Assembly: GCA_902797165.1 (NCBI GenBank)
Contig: CADBRU010000002.1
Location: 55,199-119,198, forward strand
Source of the DNA: an uncultured Elusimicrobium sp.
GTDB taxonomy: Bacteria > Elusimicrobiota > Elusimicrobia > Elusimicrobiales > Elusimicrobiaceae
Reading direction: 5' to 3'
DNA length: 64,000 nucleotides
How positions within the stretch are numbered: the stretch's first letter is position 1; each line of letters opens with the position of its first letter. The notes under the pieces were generated by a model, which worked only from the letters and a program-made list of their open reading frames with translations, was not told the DNA's origin and searched no databases. This document shows positions 39,783-49,514 of this stretch, in pieces. The translations under genes were made by a program, and so were the position numbers.

Positions 39783-41807
39783 ATGAAAAAATTATTTGTT
39801 CCGCGTTGGATCCGTTCGTATGCTTTATTTATTTTCCTTAATTGGTTGGCATTTGGGATATTGCGTGTTATTTTTATGTATGCCTTCCGCGGAGCGCTGA
39901 CGGCGGAGCATTACGGTGAACTCTGGGAAACGTTTTATATCGGGGCCAAATTTGATGCGCGGCTGGCCTGCGGGTTGGCTATTCCGCTGGGTATTTATTT
40001 AACGGTATATGCCTTTTGGCACAAGGCTTCTTATATTAAAAAGGTCCTATGTTGGTTTTACGGTTTGCTGGAAGCGGTAGTTATGCTGATTTATTTTGCC
40101 GATTTTGCCCATTATGCTTATATTTCCATGCGTATCAATTCATCCATATTTACTTATTCGGAAAATGCCTTAATCTCCGCGCAAATGGTATGGGAAACCT
40201 ATCCGATTGTATGGATCATACTCGGGCTTATTTTATGGGGGATGCTGGGATACTGGTTGACCAAAAAGTTATTAACCTATGCCTTTGCGCAAGATGATAA
40301 ATACCGTTGGAAAGGCAATTTGGCTTGGTTTATAGGCGGTTTATTGATTACCGGCGCGATTATGTTTGGCCAACTGAGTCAATATCCGCTGCGGTGGAGT
40401 AATGCTTATCATTCGACGAATAATTTTATTTGTAATCTTACACTCAACCCGGTTTTAAATCTATTGGATACATACCGTTTTGCGCAAAATAAAGATTATG
40501 ACGTAAATGAAGTGCGCAAATACTATGCGGAAGTTGCCCAATATTTGAAAGTAAACGAACCTAATGCCGATACCTTGAATTTTATGCGCACTATCGCCGG
40601 TAGCAAAGCCCCGCATAATTACAATGTGGTGGTAATCTTTATGGAGTCTTTTGCGTGGAATAAATCTTCTTTTACTAATCCCGATTTAGACCCGACTCCC
40701 TTTGCCAAAGAATTGGCGGATAAGTCTATTTTATTTACCAATTTCTTTACGCCTACCTCTGCTACTGCGCGTGCGGTATTTGCCACACTGACGGGTATCC
40801 CCGACGTGAGCAATATCAAAACCAGTTCCCGCAATCCGCTTATTGTCGACCAGCAGTTAGTGGCCAATGCCTTAACCGATTATGAAAAATATTACTTTAT
40901 AGGAGGAAGTTCGAGTTGGGGAAATATTCGTGGGGTTATTGAACATAATTTAGATCATGTGCATATGTACGAAGAGGGTAAATTCCAAAACGAAAGCCGC
41001 AACGACGTGTGGGGTATTTCCGATTTGGATTTATTCCGGGAAGCCAATCGTATTTTGGAAGCGGACCAACAACAAAACGGTAAACCTTTCTTTGCCATTA
41101 TTCAAACGGCCGGTTATCACCGCCCTTATACAATTCCCGATGATAATGCTGGGTTTGTAAAAGATACCAAAATAACCGATGAACAAGCCCGCAGACGCAG
41201 TTTTGTGGGGGTGGATGAATATAATTCCTTGCGTTTATCAGACCACTTTTTGCGCGAATTTTTCCGCTTAGCCGAACAATCGCAGTATTATAAAAATACC
41301 TTATTCGTGATTTTTGGGGATCACGGACTTGCCGCGCCGGAATCGGAAAATATGCCACGCGGATATGTGGAACTTAATTTAATTAATCACCAAGTGCCGC
41401 TTATTTTGGCCGGACCGGTGGTTAAAAAACCGCAAGTGATTGAAAAAACCTCCAGCCAAGTAGATGTCATGCCTACCATTATGGGTTTTTTGGGACGTGG
41501 CTACAGTACGCGGGCCATCGGGCGCGATATGTTAAATCCTGCGCAAGTGCCGGGTGCTTTTATTTATGCTTGGGCACAAACGCCGCATCCGATCGGTTTT
41601 GTGCAAGGAGATTACTATTACCAAACATTAGGAGTGGGGGGGCAAGACGGCTTGTATAAATTCGCGGCGCCCGACTTTAACCGCAATTTGGCTGAAGAGG
41701 AGCCGGAACGTTATACCTACATGAAAAATATGGCCTTGGGCCTTTACGAGACGTCTAAATATTTGCTATATAATAATCAGAAACAACAGGAGCAAAATAA
41801 AAATTAA
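39783..41807 (+). CDS. LtaS/MdoB-like phosphoglycerol-transferase family membrane protein
   Basis: The 674-residue protein has five N-terminal membrane helices (to about residue 200). An extracytoplasmic sulfatase-fold domain follows, with YNVVVIFMESFAWNKSSFTN, the nucleophile region FTPTSATARAVFATLTG, IQTAGYHRPYTIP and the metal site VIFGDHGLAAPES. Such enzymes transfer phosphoglycerol or phosphoethanolamine groups to envelope glycans or lipids. SD is TTGGAGAAA. The lemA gene follows 9 bases later. Confidence 0.9.
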   Translation: MKKLFVPRWIRSYALFIFLNWLAFGILRVIFMYAFRGALTAEHYGELWETFYIGAKFDARLACGLAIPLGIYLTVYAFWHKASYIKKVLCWFYGLLEAVVMLIYFADFAHYAYISMRINSSIFTYSENALISAQMVWETYPIVWIILGLILWGMLGYWLTKKLLTYAFAQDDKYRWKGNLAWFIGGLLITGAIMFGQLSQYPLRWSNAYHSTNNFICNLTLNPVLNLLDTYRFAQNKDYDVNEVRKYYAEVAQYLKVNEPNADTLNFMRTIAGSKAPHNYNVVVIFMESFAWNKSSFTNPDLDPTPFAKELADKSILFTNFFTPTSATARAVFATLTGIPDVSNIKTSSRNPLIVDQQLVANALTDYEKYYFIGGSSSWGNIRGVIEHNLDHVHMYEEGKFQNESRNDVWGISDLDLFREANRILEADQQQNGKPFFAIIQTAGYHRPYTIPDDNAGFVKDTKITDEQARRRSFVGVDEYNSLRLSDHFLREFFRLAEQSQYYKNTLFVIFGDHGLAAPESENMPRGYVELNLINHQVPLILAGPVVKKPQVIEKTSSQVDVMPTIMGFLGRGYSTRAIGRDMLNPAQVPGAFIYAWAQTPHPIGFVQGDYYYQTLGVGGQDGLYKFAAPDFNRNLAEEEPERYTYMKNMALGLYETSKYLLYNNQKQQEQNKN

Positions 41808-41816
41808 GGAGGCAGT

Positions 41817-42383
41817 ATGGGAGGAATAGGAATTGTTTTGGTAGCCGTCGTAATTTTGGCCATTTATTTTGTTATTACCTATAACGGGTTTATTACACTA
41901 AGAAACCGCGTAGTTGAGGCGTGGAGTGATATCGAAGTGCAAATGAAACGCAGATACGATATGATTCCCAACTTGGTAAATACGGTTAAAGGATATGCTG
42001 CCCACGAAAATAAAACTTTAGAAGAAGTTATTAAAGCGCGTACCGTGGCCATGGGGCAGCAAGATACCATGAAAGAACGTGTCCAGTCGGAAAATATATT
42101 GACGGGTACGTTGAAATCTTTATTTGCGGTATCGGAAAACTATCCGGACTTAAAAGCCGATAAAAACTTTTTGGAATTGCAACGGGAACTGCGCGATACG
42201 GAAGATAAATTGCAAGCGGCCCGCCGTTTTTATAACGGAAATGTGTTGTCTTATAACACAAAATTAGAAATGTTTCCGAGCAATGTAGTAGCGGCTATGT
42301 TCCATTTTGAGAAGAAAGAATTTTTTGAATTGGAAGACGCGGAAAAAGAGGCTGCTAAAAAATCGGTTAAAGTAGAATTTTAG
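41817..42383 (+). CDS. lemA: LemA family protein
   Basis: The 188-residue protein has one N-terminal membrane helix and the LemA core: NRVVEAWSDIEVQMKRRYDM, IPNLVNTVKGYAAHE, and ARRFYNGNVLSYNTKLEMFP. It is bound to the inner membrane and is commonly encoded with HtpX-type proteases, as here. SD is AAGGAGG. It precedes two M48 peptidase genes and faces a diverged LemA homolog at 44505. Confidence 0.95.
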   Translation: MGGIGIVLVAVVILAIYFVITYNGFITLRNRVVEAWSDIEVQMKRRYDMIPNLVNTVKGYAAHENKTLEEVIKARTVAMGQQDTMKERVQSENILTGTLKSLFAVSENYPDLKADKNFLELQRELRDTEDKLQAARRFYNGNVLSYNTKLEMFPSNVVAAMFHFEKKEFFELEDAEKEAAKKSVKVEF

Positions 42384-42392
42384 GAGCGGCCT

Positions 42393-43415
42393 GTGCCTAC
42401 TACCTATGATTTTATTGCGCAAAACAAGCGGCGGACATGGCTGCTTGTTTTGCTTTTTCCTATCACATTTGCCTTACTGGGATATGCCTTGTTATTCGGC
42501 GTGTTTGCACTGTCGGAGCATCATTCCACCTCTTCCACGCAAGGCTATTATCAGACGGCAGATACTCCTTCTAATTCGTCTGCTATTGTGCAACAAGCCA
42601 ACCAATGGGCTCTTACTATTATTCCGGTTTTATGGGTAGTGGCCATGCTATGGATCATCATTTCTTATTTCACCGGTGACAAAATGCTTTTGCGTGAAGC
42701 CGGTGCAATAGAAATTTCCAAAGACAATCAGCCGGAGATTTACCGTTTAGTAGAAAATTTATGTATTACATCTGGGTTGCCTACGCCGCGCGTGTACATT
42801 ATAGATGATGAATCATTAAATGCGTTTGCGACGGGCAGAGACCCCGAACATGCTTCGGTGGCGCTTACAAAAGGGATTGTAAAAAGGCTTGAACGGCCCG
42901 AATTGGAAGGCGTTATTGCGCATGAATTATCCCATATTAAAAATAGAGATATCCGCTTGATGTTAATCACGGTGGCGGGTATTTCCTTCTTTACATTTTT
43001 ATCCGAAGTGTGTTTGCGCACTTCCCTGCGACGCAGTTATTCGCGCGGCAGTAAAAATGACAGCGGCGCTCAATTTTTATTACTGGCACTAGGTATCTTT
43101 TTTGCCGTGTATGGATATTTAATTGCTCCGCTGATTCGTTTGGCGGTTTCCCGCACGCGGGAATATCAGGCGGATGCAACGGCGGCATTACTTACCCGCA
43201 ACCCTTCCGCCTTGGCGCGTGCACTGGAGAAGATTTCCACAGATCCGCGTGTGGAAGCGTTGGATGAACACGCCAGTATGGCGGCTATGTGCATTGCTAA
43301 CCCGCTGGGTAACGTGAGTTTATTTTCGTGGGTATCCGGCATCCTTGCTACACATCCTCCGATAGAGAAACGAATTGCTGTTTTGCGTGCTATGGACGCG
43401 GAAATTGTACATTAA
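42393..43415 (+). CDS. HtpX-like M48 membrane metallopeptidase 1
   Basis: The 340-residue protein has two N-terminal helices, a zinc site His177-Glu178-x-x-His181 (IAHELSHIKNRDIRLM), two more helices and the third ligand region SRTREYQADATAALLT. It probably degrades misfolded membrane proteins. The start is GTG at 42393 with AGGAG upstream. It follows lemA by 9 bases and is paralogous to the next gene. Confidence 0.93.
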   Translation: MPTTYDFIAQNKRRTWLLVLLFPITFALLGYALLFGVFALSEHHSTSSTQGYYQTADTPSNSSAIVQQANQWALTIIPVLWVVAMLWIIISYFTGDKMLLREAGAIEISKDNQPEIYRLVENLCITSGLPTPRVYIIDDESLNAFATGRDPEHASVALTKGIVKRLERPELEGVIAHELSHIKNRDIRLMLITVAGISFFTFLSEVCLRTSLRRSYSRGSKNDSGAQFLLLALGIFFAVYGYLIAPLIRLAVSRTREYQADATAALLTRNPSALARALEKISTDPRVEALDEHASMAAMCIANPLGNVSLFSWVSGILATHPPIEKRIAVLRAMDAEIVH

Positions 43416-43425
43416 TGGTAAATTT

Positions 43426-44484
43426 ATGGCTACCGCATACGAGTATATTGAATATAATAAACGAAAAAGCCGCTTGTTGGTAGCCTTGTTTCCGATTTCT
43501 TTTACTTTATTTGTTTATCTGTCCGTTCTGCTTTTCTTTGTACTCATCGGACTTTTGACTTATTTTCGCGCCAATAATATTTTATCGTTTGAAAGTATTT
43601 GGCGGCATGCCTTTTTGTCGGCGCATGAAGCCTGTGTGTGGATATTGCCTCTCTGCTTTTTATTAGCGGTTTTTTGGGCGTGGCAAGCATGGAAGCAGGG
43701 CGATCAAATTATATTGCAATCTGTGCCGCATTTGCGCGAATTAAATAAATGGGACGAGCCCGAAGTATATAATTTATTGGAAAATTTATGTATTAGTACC
43801 GGAGATTATTTGCCGCAGTTGTATATTTTGGAAGATAATTCCATGAATGCGTTTGCGGTAGGCATGGATCCCATGCATGCGGGCATAGTGGTTTCGCGCG
43901 GGTTAATTACCAAATTGGACCGAGCGCAATTGGAAGGGGTGTTGGCGCATGAATTGGCACATATTCGTCATTACGATACGCGGTTGATGATTATTATTTT
44001 AACGTGTGTGGCCTTTTTTACTTTTGCCGGAGAATTATTTTTCTACGGGACGGAAAAAGACAATTTGGAGAGTGATTTAGCCGGCAAACTGGCCCCTTTG
44101 CGCCAAGCACGTATTCCGCTGCTGGTGTATGTGGGGGCTATGTTGTTATGTTACGGGTATGTAGTGGCTCCGGCGTTACGTTTTGCCTTGTCCCGCACGC
44201 GTGAATCTATGGCAGATGCGCAAGCGGTTTTAATGACCCGCTACCCGAAGGGACTGACCAGTGCGCTTTGGCGTATTAGCCAAGACAGTGAAATAGAGGC
44301 ATTGGATGGGCATTCCTTGCTGGGGGTGATGTGCATTGCCCGTCCAATTAAAAAAGATTCTTTCTTTGAAAAAATAAGCGGGATAGGCAGAACGCATCCA
44401 CCCGTGGAAGATCGTATTTTGGATCTGCGAAAAATGGATGGGGGAGAAGGCCTCTTTCAAGTAGAAAATAAAAACGCGGAATAA
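43426..44484 (+). CDS. HtpX-like M48 membrane metallopeptidase 2
   Basis: The 352-residue paralog of the previous gene keeps the zinc site His175-Glu176-x-x-His179 (LAHELAHIRHYDTRLM) and SRTRESMADAQAVLMT. Both begin with a similar YxFIxxNKR/YEYIEYNKR segment, showing a local duplication. The ATG at 43426 lies 10 bases after the first gene's stop with a weak SD, so it may depend on coupling. The stop codon lies in the terminator hairpin. Confidence 0.92.
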   Translation: MATAYEYIEYNKRKSRLLVALFPISFTLFVYLSVLLFFVLIGLLTYFRANNILSFESIWRHAFLSAHEACVWILPLCFLLAVFWAWQAWKQGDQIILQSVPHLRELNKWDEPEVYNLLENLCISTGDYLPQLYILEDNSMNAFAVGMDPMHAGIVVSRGLITKLDRAQLEGVLAHELAHIRHYDTRLMIIILTCVAFFTFAGELFFYGTEKDNLESDLAGKLAPLRQARIPLLVYVGAMLLCYGYVVAPALRFALSRTRESMADAQAVLMTRYPKGLTSALWRISQDSEIEALDGHSLLGVMCIARPIKKDSFFEKISGIGRTHPPVEDRILDLRKMDGGEGLFQVENKNAE

Positions 44485-44500
44485 ATATTCCGCGTTTTTT
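44470..44500. terminator. Bidirectional terminator between M48 and LemA-like genes
   Basis: AAAACGCGGAATA and TATTCCGCG with T-runs on both strands. Confidence 0.9.
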
Positions 44501-44504
44501 AGTT

Positions 44505-45029
44505 TTATAAACTTTTATCGAAATCGAAATATTCAAACGGCTCAAATTCCAATAACCGGGCAATTACACTGAGCGGAAATACTTTTGCTAACGTGTTGTA
44601 ATCACGCACCGCACTGTTATAGCGCTTTTTACCGCCGACGATACGATTTTCAATTCCCATTAAACTTTTGCGCAAATGTTTGAGATGCTCATCTGTTTCC
44701 AATTCTTCGTGCTTGGCAACTTGTGCAAACAATTCTTGTAATGTTTTGCTGATTTCCGCCTCGCACGCAATTTGTTTGGCAATTGTATCACTTTGTTCAC
44801 ATTGATCTTTTAATTTGGTCAGCCCGTATGCAAACGGCTTTCCTAGTTCCGGCAAAGAGGAAGCCGACAAGGCAAGGCTGGAAATTAAATTACGTCTTAA
44901 TTTGCGTTGGACATCAAAACGTAATTTGGCCCGCACGACCGCCTTATGCAAGGCCGCAAATTTGAAATAAGCCGCCGCAAATAAGATGACTAAAGCGCAC
45001 ATAAACCCGAATAAAAACCAAATTAGCAT
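44505..45029 (-). CDS. Diverged LemA-like membrane protein
   Basis: The 174-residue product has one N-terminal helix (LIWFLFGFMCALVILFAAAY) and a helical domain that keeps LemA traits near its end: GGKKRYNSAVRDYNTLAKVF, then PLSVIARLLEFEPFEYF. The N-terminal NxxxxxWSDIE motif is lost. It lies convergent to the LemA-M48 operon and may bind the same partners. SD is GGGAGG. Confidence 0.75.
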   Translation of the reverse strand: MLIWFLFGFMCALVILFAAAYFKFAALHKAVVRAKLRFDVQRKLRRNLISSLALSASSLPELGKPFAYGLTKLKDQCEQSDTIAKQIACEAEISKTLQELFAQVAKHEELETDEHLKHLRKSLMGIENRIVGGKKRYNSAVRDYNTLAKVFPLSVIARLLEFEPFEYFDFDKSL

Positions 45030-45048
45030 ACTATCCTCCCGAAAAAAA

Positions 45049-45077
45049 TTGACGAAAGTCTCATTTATTTTTACAAT
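45049..45077 (+). promoter_or_regulatory. Promoter of the symporter gene
   Basis: TTGACG (45049-45054) and TACAAT (45072-45077) are 17 bases apart. A small inverted repeat (CTCATT/AATGAG) spans the -10 box. It leaves an untranslated leader of about 130 bases in which I see no known riboswitch. Confidence 0.65.
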
Positions 45078-45215
45078 GAGATTATAAGGACAGTATATCC
45101 TTTAATGGACTTTTGTGCAAGTGAATTTTTTTGCAGAAGTCTAGGTGTAGAAGTTGTATAGGCTCTTTGGGCCTTGCAGGACTGACGTTTAATTCCACAT
45201 CCCTCACGGAGGCTT

Positions 45216-46844
45216 ATGTCGCTAACAATCGTGTCGTTCGTAGGTTTTACCGCGTTAGTACTAGGTATTTCCTATTATATTACGCGTAAAAATGACACCT
45301 CGTCCCAAGAAGGTTATTTCTTGGCGGGACGCGGACTTACAGGCTGGGTCATTGCCGCTTCCTTGTTGCTGACGAACCTATCTACCGAACAAATGGTAGG
45401 TTTGAACGGACAAGGCTATATGTTCAATATGTCCGGAATGGGCTACGAAGTAGGTGCTTCTTTGGCACTGATTATCGTGGCTTTTTTCTTTTTACCTCGG
45501 TATTTGAAAAAAGGGTATGCTACGATTCCCGATTTTATTGGGGAACGGTATGATGCCACGACCAAACAGTTTGTAAACTTCCTGTTTTTGGCCGGTTATG
45601 TGTTGATTTTATTGCCGACGGTATTATATTCCGGTGCTATCGGTATGGGCGGTATCTTTGATATCATGGGTACCTTCCATGTAGATTACATGACCGCTAT
45701 TATAGTAGTGGTGGTAGCCATCGGTGTACTGGGTGTTACTTACAGTTTGGCCGGCGGACTGCGCATTATGGCTATTGCAGATACCTTAAACGGTATCGGT
45801 TTGATTATCGGCGGGCTGATGATCCCTGTTTTTGCTTTGTTATATGTGGGCCATGGGGATATGATTGGCGGCTTGAAAACCGTTATTGAAGCGCACCCGG
45901 ACAAATTTAACGCCATTGGCGGTCCTTCAGATCCGGTACCGTTCTTGACCATGTTTACGGGGATGTTTTTGGTGAACTTGTTCTATTGGGGCTGTAACCA
46001 AACCATTATTCAACGTGCCTTGGCCGCCAAAAACCTCAAAGAAGGTCAAAAAGGTCTGTTATTAGCCGCTACGTTTAAATTGTTCGGACCATTGTATTTG
46101 ATTATTCCGGGCATTGTGGCATTCCATATTTTCCAAGATGCTCCGCTTGAAATCGGCGATATGGCTTATCCGATGCTCGTCAATAAAGTATTGCCTTTCT
46201 ATTTGACGGGTTTCTTTGCGGCGGTATTGTTCGGTGCTATTTTAAGTTCGTTTAATGCGGCGTTGAACTCCACTTCTACCTTGTTTATGTTGAACATTTA
46301 CAAGCCGTATATTAAACCGGACGCCAGTGATAAACAAGTGGTGTTTGCCGGAAAAGTAGTGGCCATTATTTTGGCGGTGTTCTCTATGTGCGTGGCGCCG
46401 CTGATTGCCAAAGCACCGTCGGGACTGTTTAACTATTTACAAATGGTAAACGGTTTCTACAATGTGCCTATTTTCACGCTGATTATTTTCGGTATGCTTA
46501 ATAAAACAGCGCCGGCATGGTCTGCTAAAGTAACGCTTATCTTCTTTATCATTGCTTACGGTCTGACACAAATTCCGTTTGCGGGTAAAGAAATGATTCC
46601 GCTGCTGGGGCCCTTGTCTTCGTTACACTTCTTGCACATTATGGCTATCTTATTTGTCATTGCGATTGCGTTCATGTATGTGGCGGGCAAATTTGCTCCG
46701 TCCACCAATACGTATGACGATAGCAAAGACTTGCATGTGGTGGATACCACCCCGTGGAATAAGAGCGTAGTGATGAGTGTGGCGATTGTATTATGTGTGT
46801 TTGCGATATATGTAATTTTCTCTAAATTCGGTATCGCAGGCTAA
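45216..46844 (+). CDS. Sodium:solute symporter (SSS family)
   Basis: The 542-residue protein has about 14 membrane helices and SSS signatures: SSQEGYFLAGRGLTGWVIAA, LLLTNLSTEQMVGLNGQGY, VTYSLAGGLRIMAIADTLNG and FGAILSSFNAALNSTSTLFM. It imports a substrate with sodium; sugars such as galactose or sialic acid are likely for this subgroup but the specificity cannot be read. SD is CACGGAGG. A strong terminator follows. Confidence 0.93.
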   Translation: MSLTIVSFVGFTALVLGISYYITRKNDTSSQEGYFLAGRGLTGWVIAASLLLTNLSTEQMVGLNGQGYMFNMSGMGYEVGASLALIIVAFFFLPRYLKKGYATIPDFIGERYDATTKQFVNFLFLAGYVLILLPTVLYSGAIGMGGIFDIMGTFHVDYMTAIIVVVVAIGVLGVTYSLAGGLRIMAIADTLNGIGLIIGGLMIPVFALLYVGHGDMIGGLKTVIEAHPDKFNAIGGPSDPVPFLTMFTGMFLVNLFYWGCNQTIIQRALAAKNLKEGQKGLLLAATFKLFGPLYLIIPGIVAFHIFQDAPLEIGDMAYPMLVNKVLPFYLTGFFAAVLFGAILSSFNAALNSTSTLFMLNIYKPYIKPDASDKQVVFAGKVVAIILAVFSMCVAPLIAKAPSGLFNYLQMVNGFYNVPIFTLIIFGMLNKTAPAWSAKVTLIFFIIAYGLTQIPFAGKEMIPLLGPLSSLHFLHIMAILFVIAIAFMYVAGKFAPSTNTYDDSKDLHVVDTTPWNKSVVMSVAIVLCVFAIYVIFSKFGIAG

Positions 46845-46863
46845 TATAGATAGTGAGAAATTT

Positions 46864-46900
46864 AAAGGGCGGAAAGATAATTCTTTCCGCCCTTTTTTTT
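46864..46900. terminator. Bidirectional terminator between symporter and ribF
   Basis: AAGGGCGGAAAGA and TCTTTCCGCCCTT form a 13-bp stem with eight T on the plus strand; the ribF stop overlaps it. Confidence 0.9.
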
Positions 46901-47801
46901 ATATATTCTTAAGTATATTTCGGGCGGTTTGTTTATCTTGTGAGAGTTGTGCTTTAAGGGCATCTAGACCGTCAAATTTGACTTCTCCGCGCATTTTATC
47001 CACAAACACCACTTCGATGCGGCGGCCGTAAATAGACTTGTTAAAATCTAAAATATGCACTTCGGTAAGCGGCACGGGGGCCGAAATGGTGTTTACCGTC
47101 GGGCGGTAGCCGATATTGCAAATGCCTTTATACCAACTGCGTCCTACGCACACGCGAACCGCATACACGCCCAGCGGCAAGAGTTTATAAAAATTAATAT
47201 CCAAATTGGCTGTCGGAAAACCTAATTTACGCCCTAATTTATGGCCGGTAATAACACGCCCTTGGGCTGTGTATGGTTGCCCCAGCATGGCTTGAGCCGC
47301 GCGTATGTCTCCGGCGGCTAATGTTTTGCGGATGAGCGAAGAGGAAATTTTTTCACCGCGCGGTCCGTTGTAATAAGGCAGCATTTCAAACGGAATATTG
47401 AGTTGGGCGCATTTTTGTTGTAGCCAAGCAGAATTTCCGGCGTGATTTTTCCCAAACGTAAAGTCCGGTCCGGCCAAAATACCGCCGCAATTATATTTGC
47501 CGAGTAATACTTTTTTGAAAAATTGTTCCGGGGTGAGTTCCCGGTATAGTTGAAAATTTAATTCTTCGCAAGCGGTATTGCCAAGCACTTTTTTGAGTAA
47601 TGCTTTTTTCTCCGGCGGAGTAGAAAGTACCGTCATGGCCGGAGTGGGGGAAAGTAGGGTTTTGGGCGGATAGGGGAAATATAAAACAAGTGGCTTGATT
47701 TGATAGCGCACGGAAAGTTTTTCCAGTTGCGCCAGAAGCGCCTGATGCCCCAAATGTACTCCGTCGAAACTACCTACTGTAATAAATCGTTTGCGTATCA
47801 T
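46899..47801 (-). CDS. ribF: Bifunctional riboflavin kinase/FAD synthetase
   Basis: The 300-residue enzyme makes FMN and FAD. The N-terminal adenylyltransferase part has TVGSFDGVHLGHQALLAQL and SSSLIRKTLAAGDI; the C-terminal kinase part has GHKLGRKLGFPTANLDI and PLGVYAV. It overlaps truB by ATGA and has CAGGAG as SD. The order rbfA-nrnA-truB-ribF is common. Confidence 0.96.
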   Translation of the reverse strand: MIRKRFITVGSFDGVHLGHQALLAQLEKLSVRYQIKPLVLYFPYPPKTLLSPTPAMTVLSTPPEKKALLKKVLGNTACEELNFQLYRELTPEQFFKKVLLGKYNCGGILAGPDFTFGKNHAGNSAWLQQKCAQLNIPFEMLPYYNGPRGEKISSSLIRKTLAAGDIRAAQAMLGQPYTAQGRVITGHKLGRKLGFPTANLDINFYKLLPLGVYAVRVCVGRSWYKGICNIGYRPTVNTISAPVPLTEVHILDFNKSIYGRRIEVVFVDKMRGEVKFDGLDALKAQLSQDKQTARNILKNI

Positions 47802-48532
47802 AAAACCGGCTCCTGTAGAAATTTTACAATTTCTGCTTGCGGTGTGGTTTTAAGTTTATTTCCGTCAAAAGCATTTTCCACCGAAAACGGACCGATGGAA
47901 AGGCGGCGCAAAGCGGTTAAATGCCCCGTCGTGCCGAGTAATTGCGCCAGTTGCCGTGCTACGGAGCGCACATACGTGCCGCACGCACAATGCAATGTAA
48001 AAGAAATCGTATCTTTTCCGTCAAAAGAAATATCTTTCCACGCAAAAATTTTTACCGTATTAAACCGCTCTTCTTTTAAGGCTCCTTCGCGTGCCAAGTC
48101 ATACATCTTGCGTCCGTTTATTTTTTTAGCACTGAAAGGGGGGATTTGTTGCCGAACTTCTCCGGTGAGTTGTTGCGCGGCGGTTTGAATTTGAGCCAAA
48201 GAGAGCGCGGGGACCTTTTTGGTTTGCAAAACGGTACCTTGCGCGTCCCATGTATCGGTTTCAATGCCTAATTTTAAGGTGGCTTGATAGACTTTATCTA
48301 ATTTTAAAAATTGATTTTGCAAACGAGTGGCCCGACGTTGCACCAGTAAAATAAGCAGTCCCGTTGCCATCGGATCTAAGGTGCCGCTATGCCCGATACA
48401 TTTGGTATGCAAAACGTAACGTGCAATGGCCACAATGTCACTGGAAGTAAAATTTTGCGGTTTATCAATCAGCAAAAGGCCACCCGTGTGAGCGGGGAGC
48501 GTCTGTCGCGTAGAGGGGAAATTATTTTCCAT
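47798..48532 (-). CDS. truB: tRNA pseudouridine-55 synthase
   Basis: The 244-residue enzyme isomerises U55 in the T-loop of tRNAs. It shows GLLLIDKPQNFTSSDIV, the catalytic GHSGTLDPMATGLLIL (Asp in GTLDP), KVYQATLKLGIETDTWD and CGTYVRSVARQLAQLLG. The ATG at 48532 (MENNFPS) is chosen over a TTG three codons upstream. It overlaps the preceding gene by 11 bases. Confidence 0.96.
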   Translation of the reverse strand: MENNFPSTRQTLPAHTGGLLLIDKPQNFTSSDIVAIARYVLHTKCIGHSGTLDPMATGLLILLVQRRATRLQNQFLKLDKVYQATLKLGIETDTWDAQGTVLQTKKVPALSLAQIQTAAQQLTGEVRQQIPPFSAKKINGRKMYDLAREGALKEERFNTVKIFAWKDISFDGKDTISFTLHCACGTYVRSVARQLAQLLGTTGHLTALRRLSIGPFSVENAFDGNKLKTTPQAEIVKFLQEPVL

Positions 48533-49514
48533 GACCTTCAATGGCTTTTTGTACCGCTTTGGCCAGTGCTTGTGCCACCGCTTGCACGGCTTTTCCGGTT
48601 ACTTTAAAGCCGGCCGCGCGGGCATGCCCGCCGCCGCCGAATTGTTGGGCAATAGCGCTGACATCTATTTTATTGCGTGAGCGTAAATTGACCGATATTT
48701 TATCCGGCTCTTCTTTAATAAGTGCAGAGACTTCTACGCCGGGGATCATGGTCGGTTGGCTGACAATACCTTGGGTTTGAGAAGGCACTGCATTAAGCGG
48801 TTCGAAATCTTCTTTGGTAAGGATAATTTCACTGTACTTTTTTTGAAATAACAGGCGCATTTTTTCCAGTGCGCGTCCTACCAACTTTAGTTCGGTATAA
48901 GATTTAGTGAAATAAATAACTTGATTAATTCTATTTACGTCCGCTCCCAAAGCCACCAAGGCCGACGCAACGCGCAAGGCTTCTGCGGTAGTATTGGTAT
49001 GCAAAAAGCGGCCGGTATCGGTAACCACTCCGGTATATAAACAGGTTGCCTCCTCCGGTGTAGGGAGCAAATTATCTTCCGACGCTTCAAACAGTTGGAA
49101 AATAATTTCCGCGGTGGAAGAAGCAGTAGAATCAATGTGATTAATGTCGGCGTAGGGATCACTGACTAAATGGTGGTCAATGCTGATTAATGTTTTGGCA
49201 TTTTTCAGCACATTTTCCAAATCTCCGCCGCGTTTACGGTCGGAACATTCCAGTAAAATAACGGTGTCAAATTGGGGTTTGCTGGGTAATTCTTTAAGAT
49301 GTATGTTTTCAAGCCCGGGTAAGAACATTAAATCATTGCCAATGCTGGGGTCGGCATAGGCATACGCGGTTTTGCCCAAGCGTTCGAGCAGGGAACAAAC
49401 CGCCAAGGTGCAACCCAAAGAATCTCCGTCCGGATTTAAATGTCCGGCTACGAAGAAATTTTGTCCTTTTTCAATGGCTTTCCAAATTTGTTGAAAAGAA
49501 TCAAAATTATTCAT
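48522..49514 (-). CDS. DHH-family phosphoesterase (NrnA-like nanoRNase)
   Basis: The 330-residue protein has VAGHLNPDGDSLGCTLAVC and ISIDHHLVSD (DHH motif), metal ligands of the RecJ-like fold, and the DHHA1 C-terminal motif FGGGGHARAAGF. NrnA enzymes degrade short RNAs and pAp. The ATG at 49514 has AAGGAA upstream; the longer frame to 49589 overlaps rbfA without an SD. It overlaps rbfA by 8 bases. Confidence 0.92.
   Translation of the reverse strand: MNNFDSFQQIWKAIEKGQNFFVAGHLNPDGDSLGCTLAVCSLLERLGKTAYAYADPSIGNDLMFLPGLENIHLKELPSKPQFDTVILLECSDRKRGGDLENVLKNAKTLISIDHHLVSDPYADINHIDSTASSTAEIIFQLFEASEDNLLPTPEEATCLYTGVVTDTGRFLHTNTTAEALRVASALVALGADVNRINQVIYFTKSYTELKLVGRALEKMRLLFQKKYSEIILTKEDFEPLNAVPSQTQGIVSQPTMIPGVEVSALIKEEPDKISVNLRSRNKIDVSAIAQQFGGGGHARAAGFKVTGKAVQAVAQALAKAVQKAIEGHGK

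Noticed and set aside
45078..45215. Riboswitch in the symporter leader
   Set aside because: The leader is about 130 bases long, but I see no known conserved core or terminator/anti-terminator pair.
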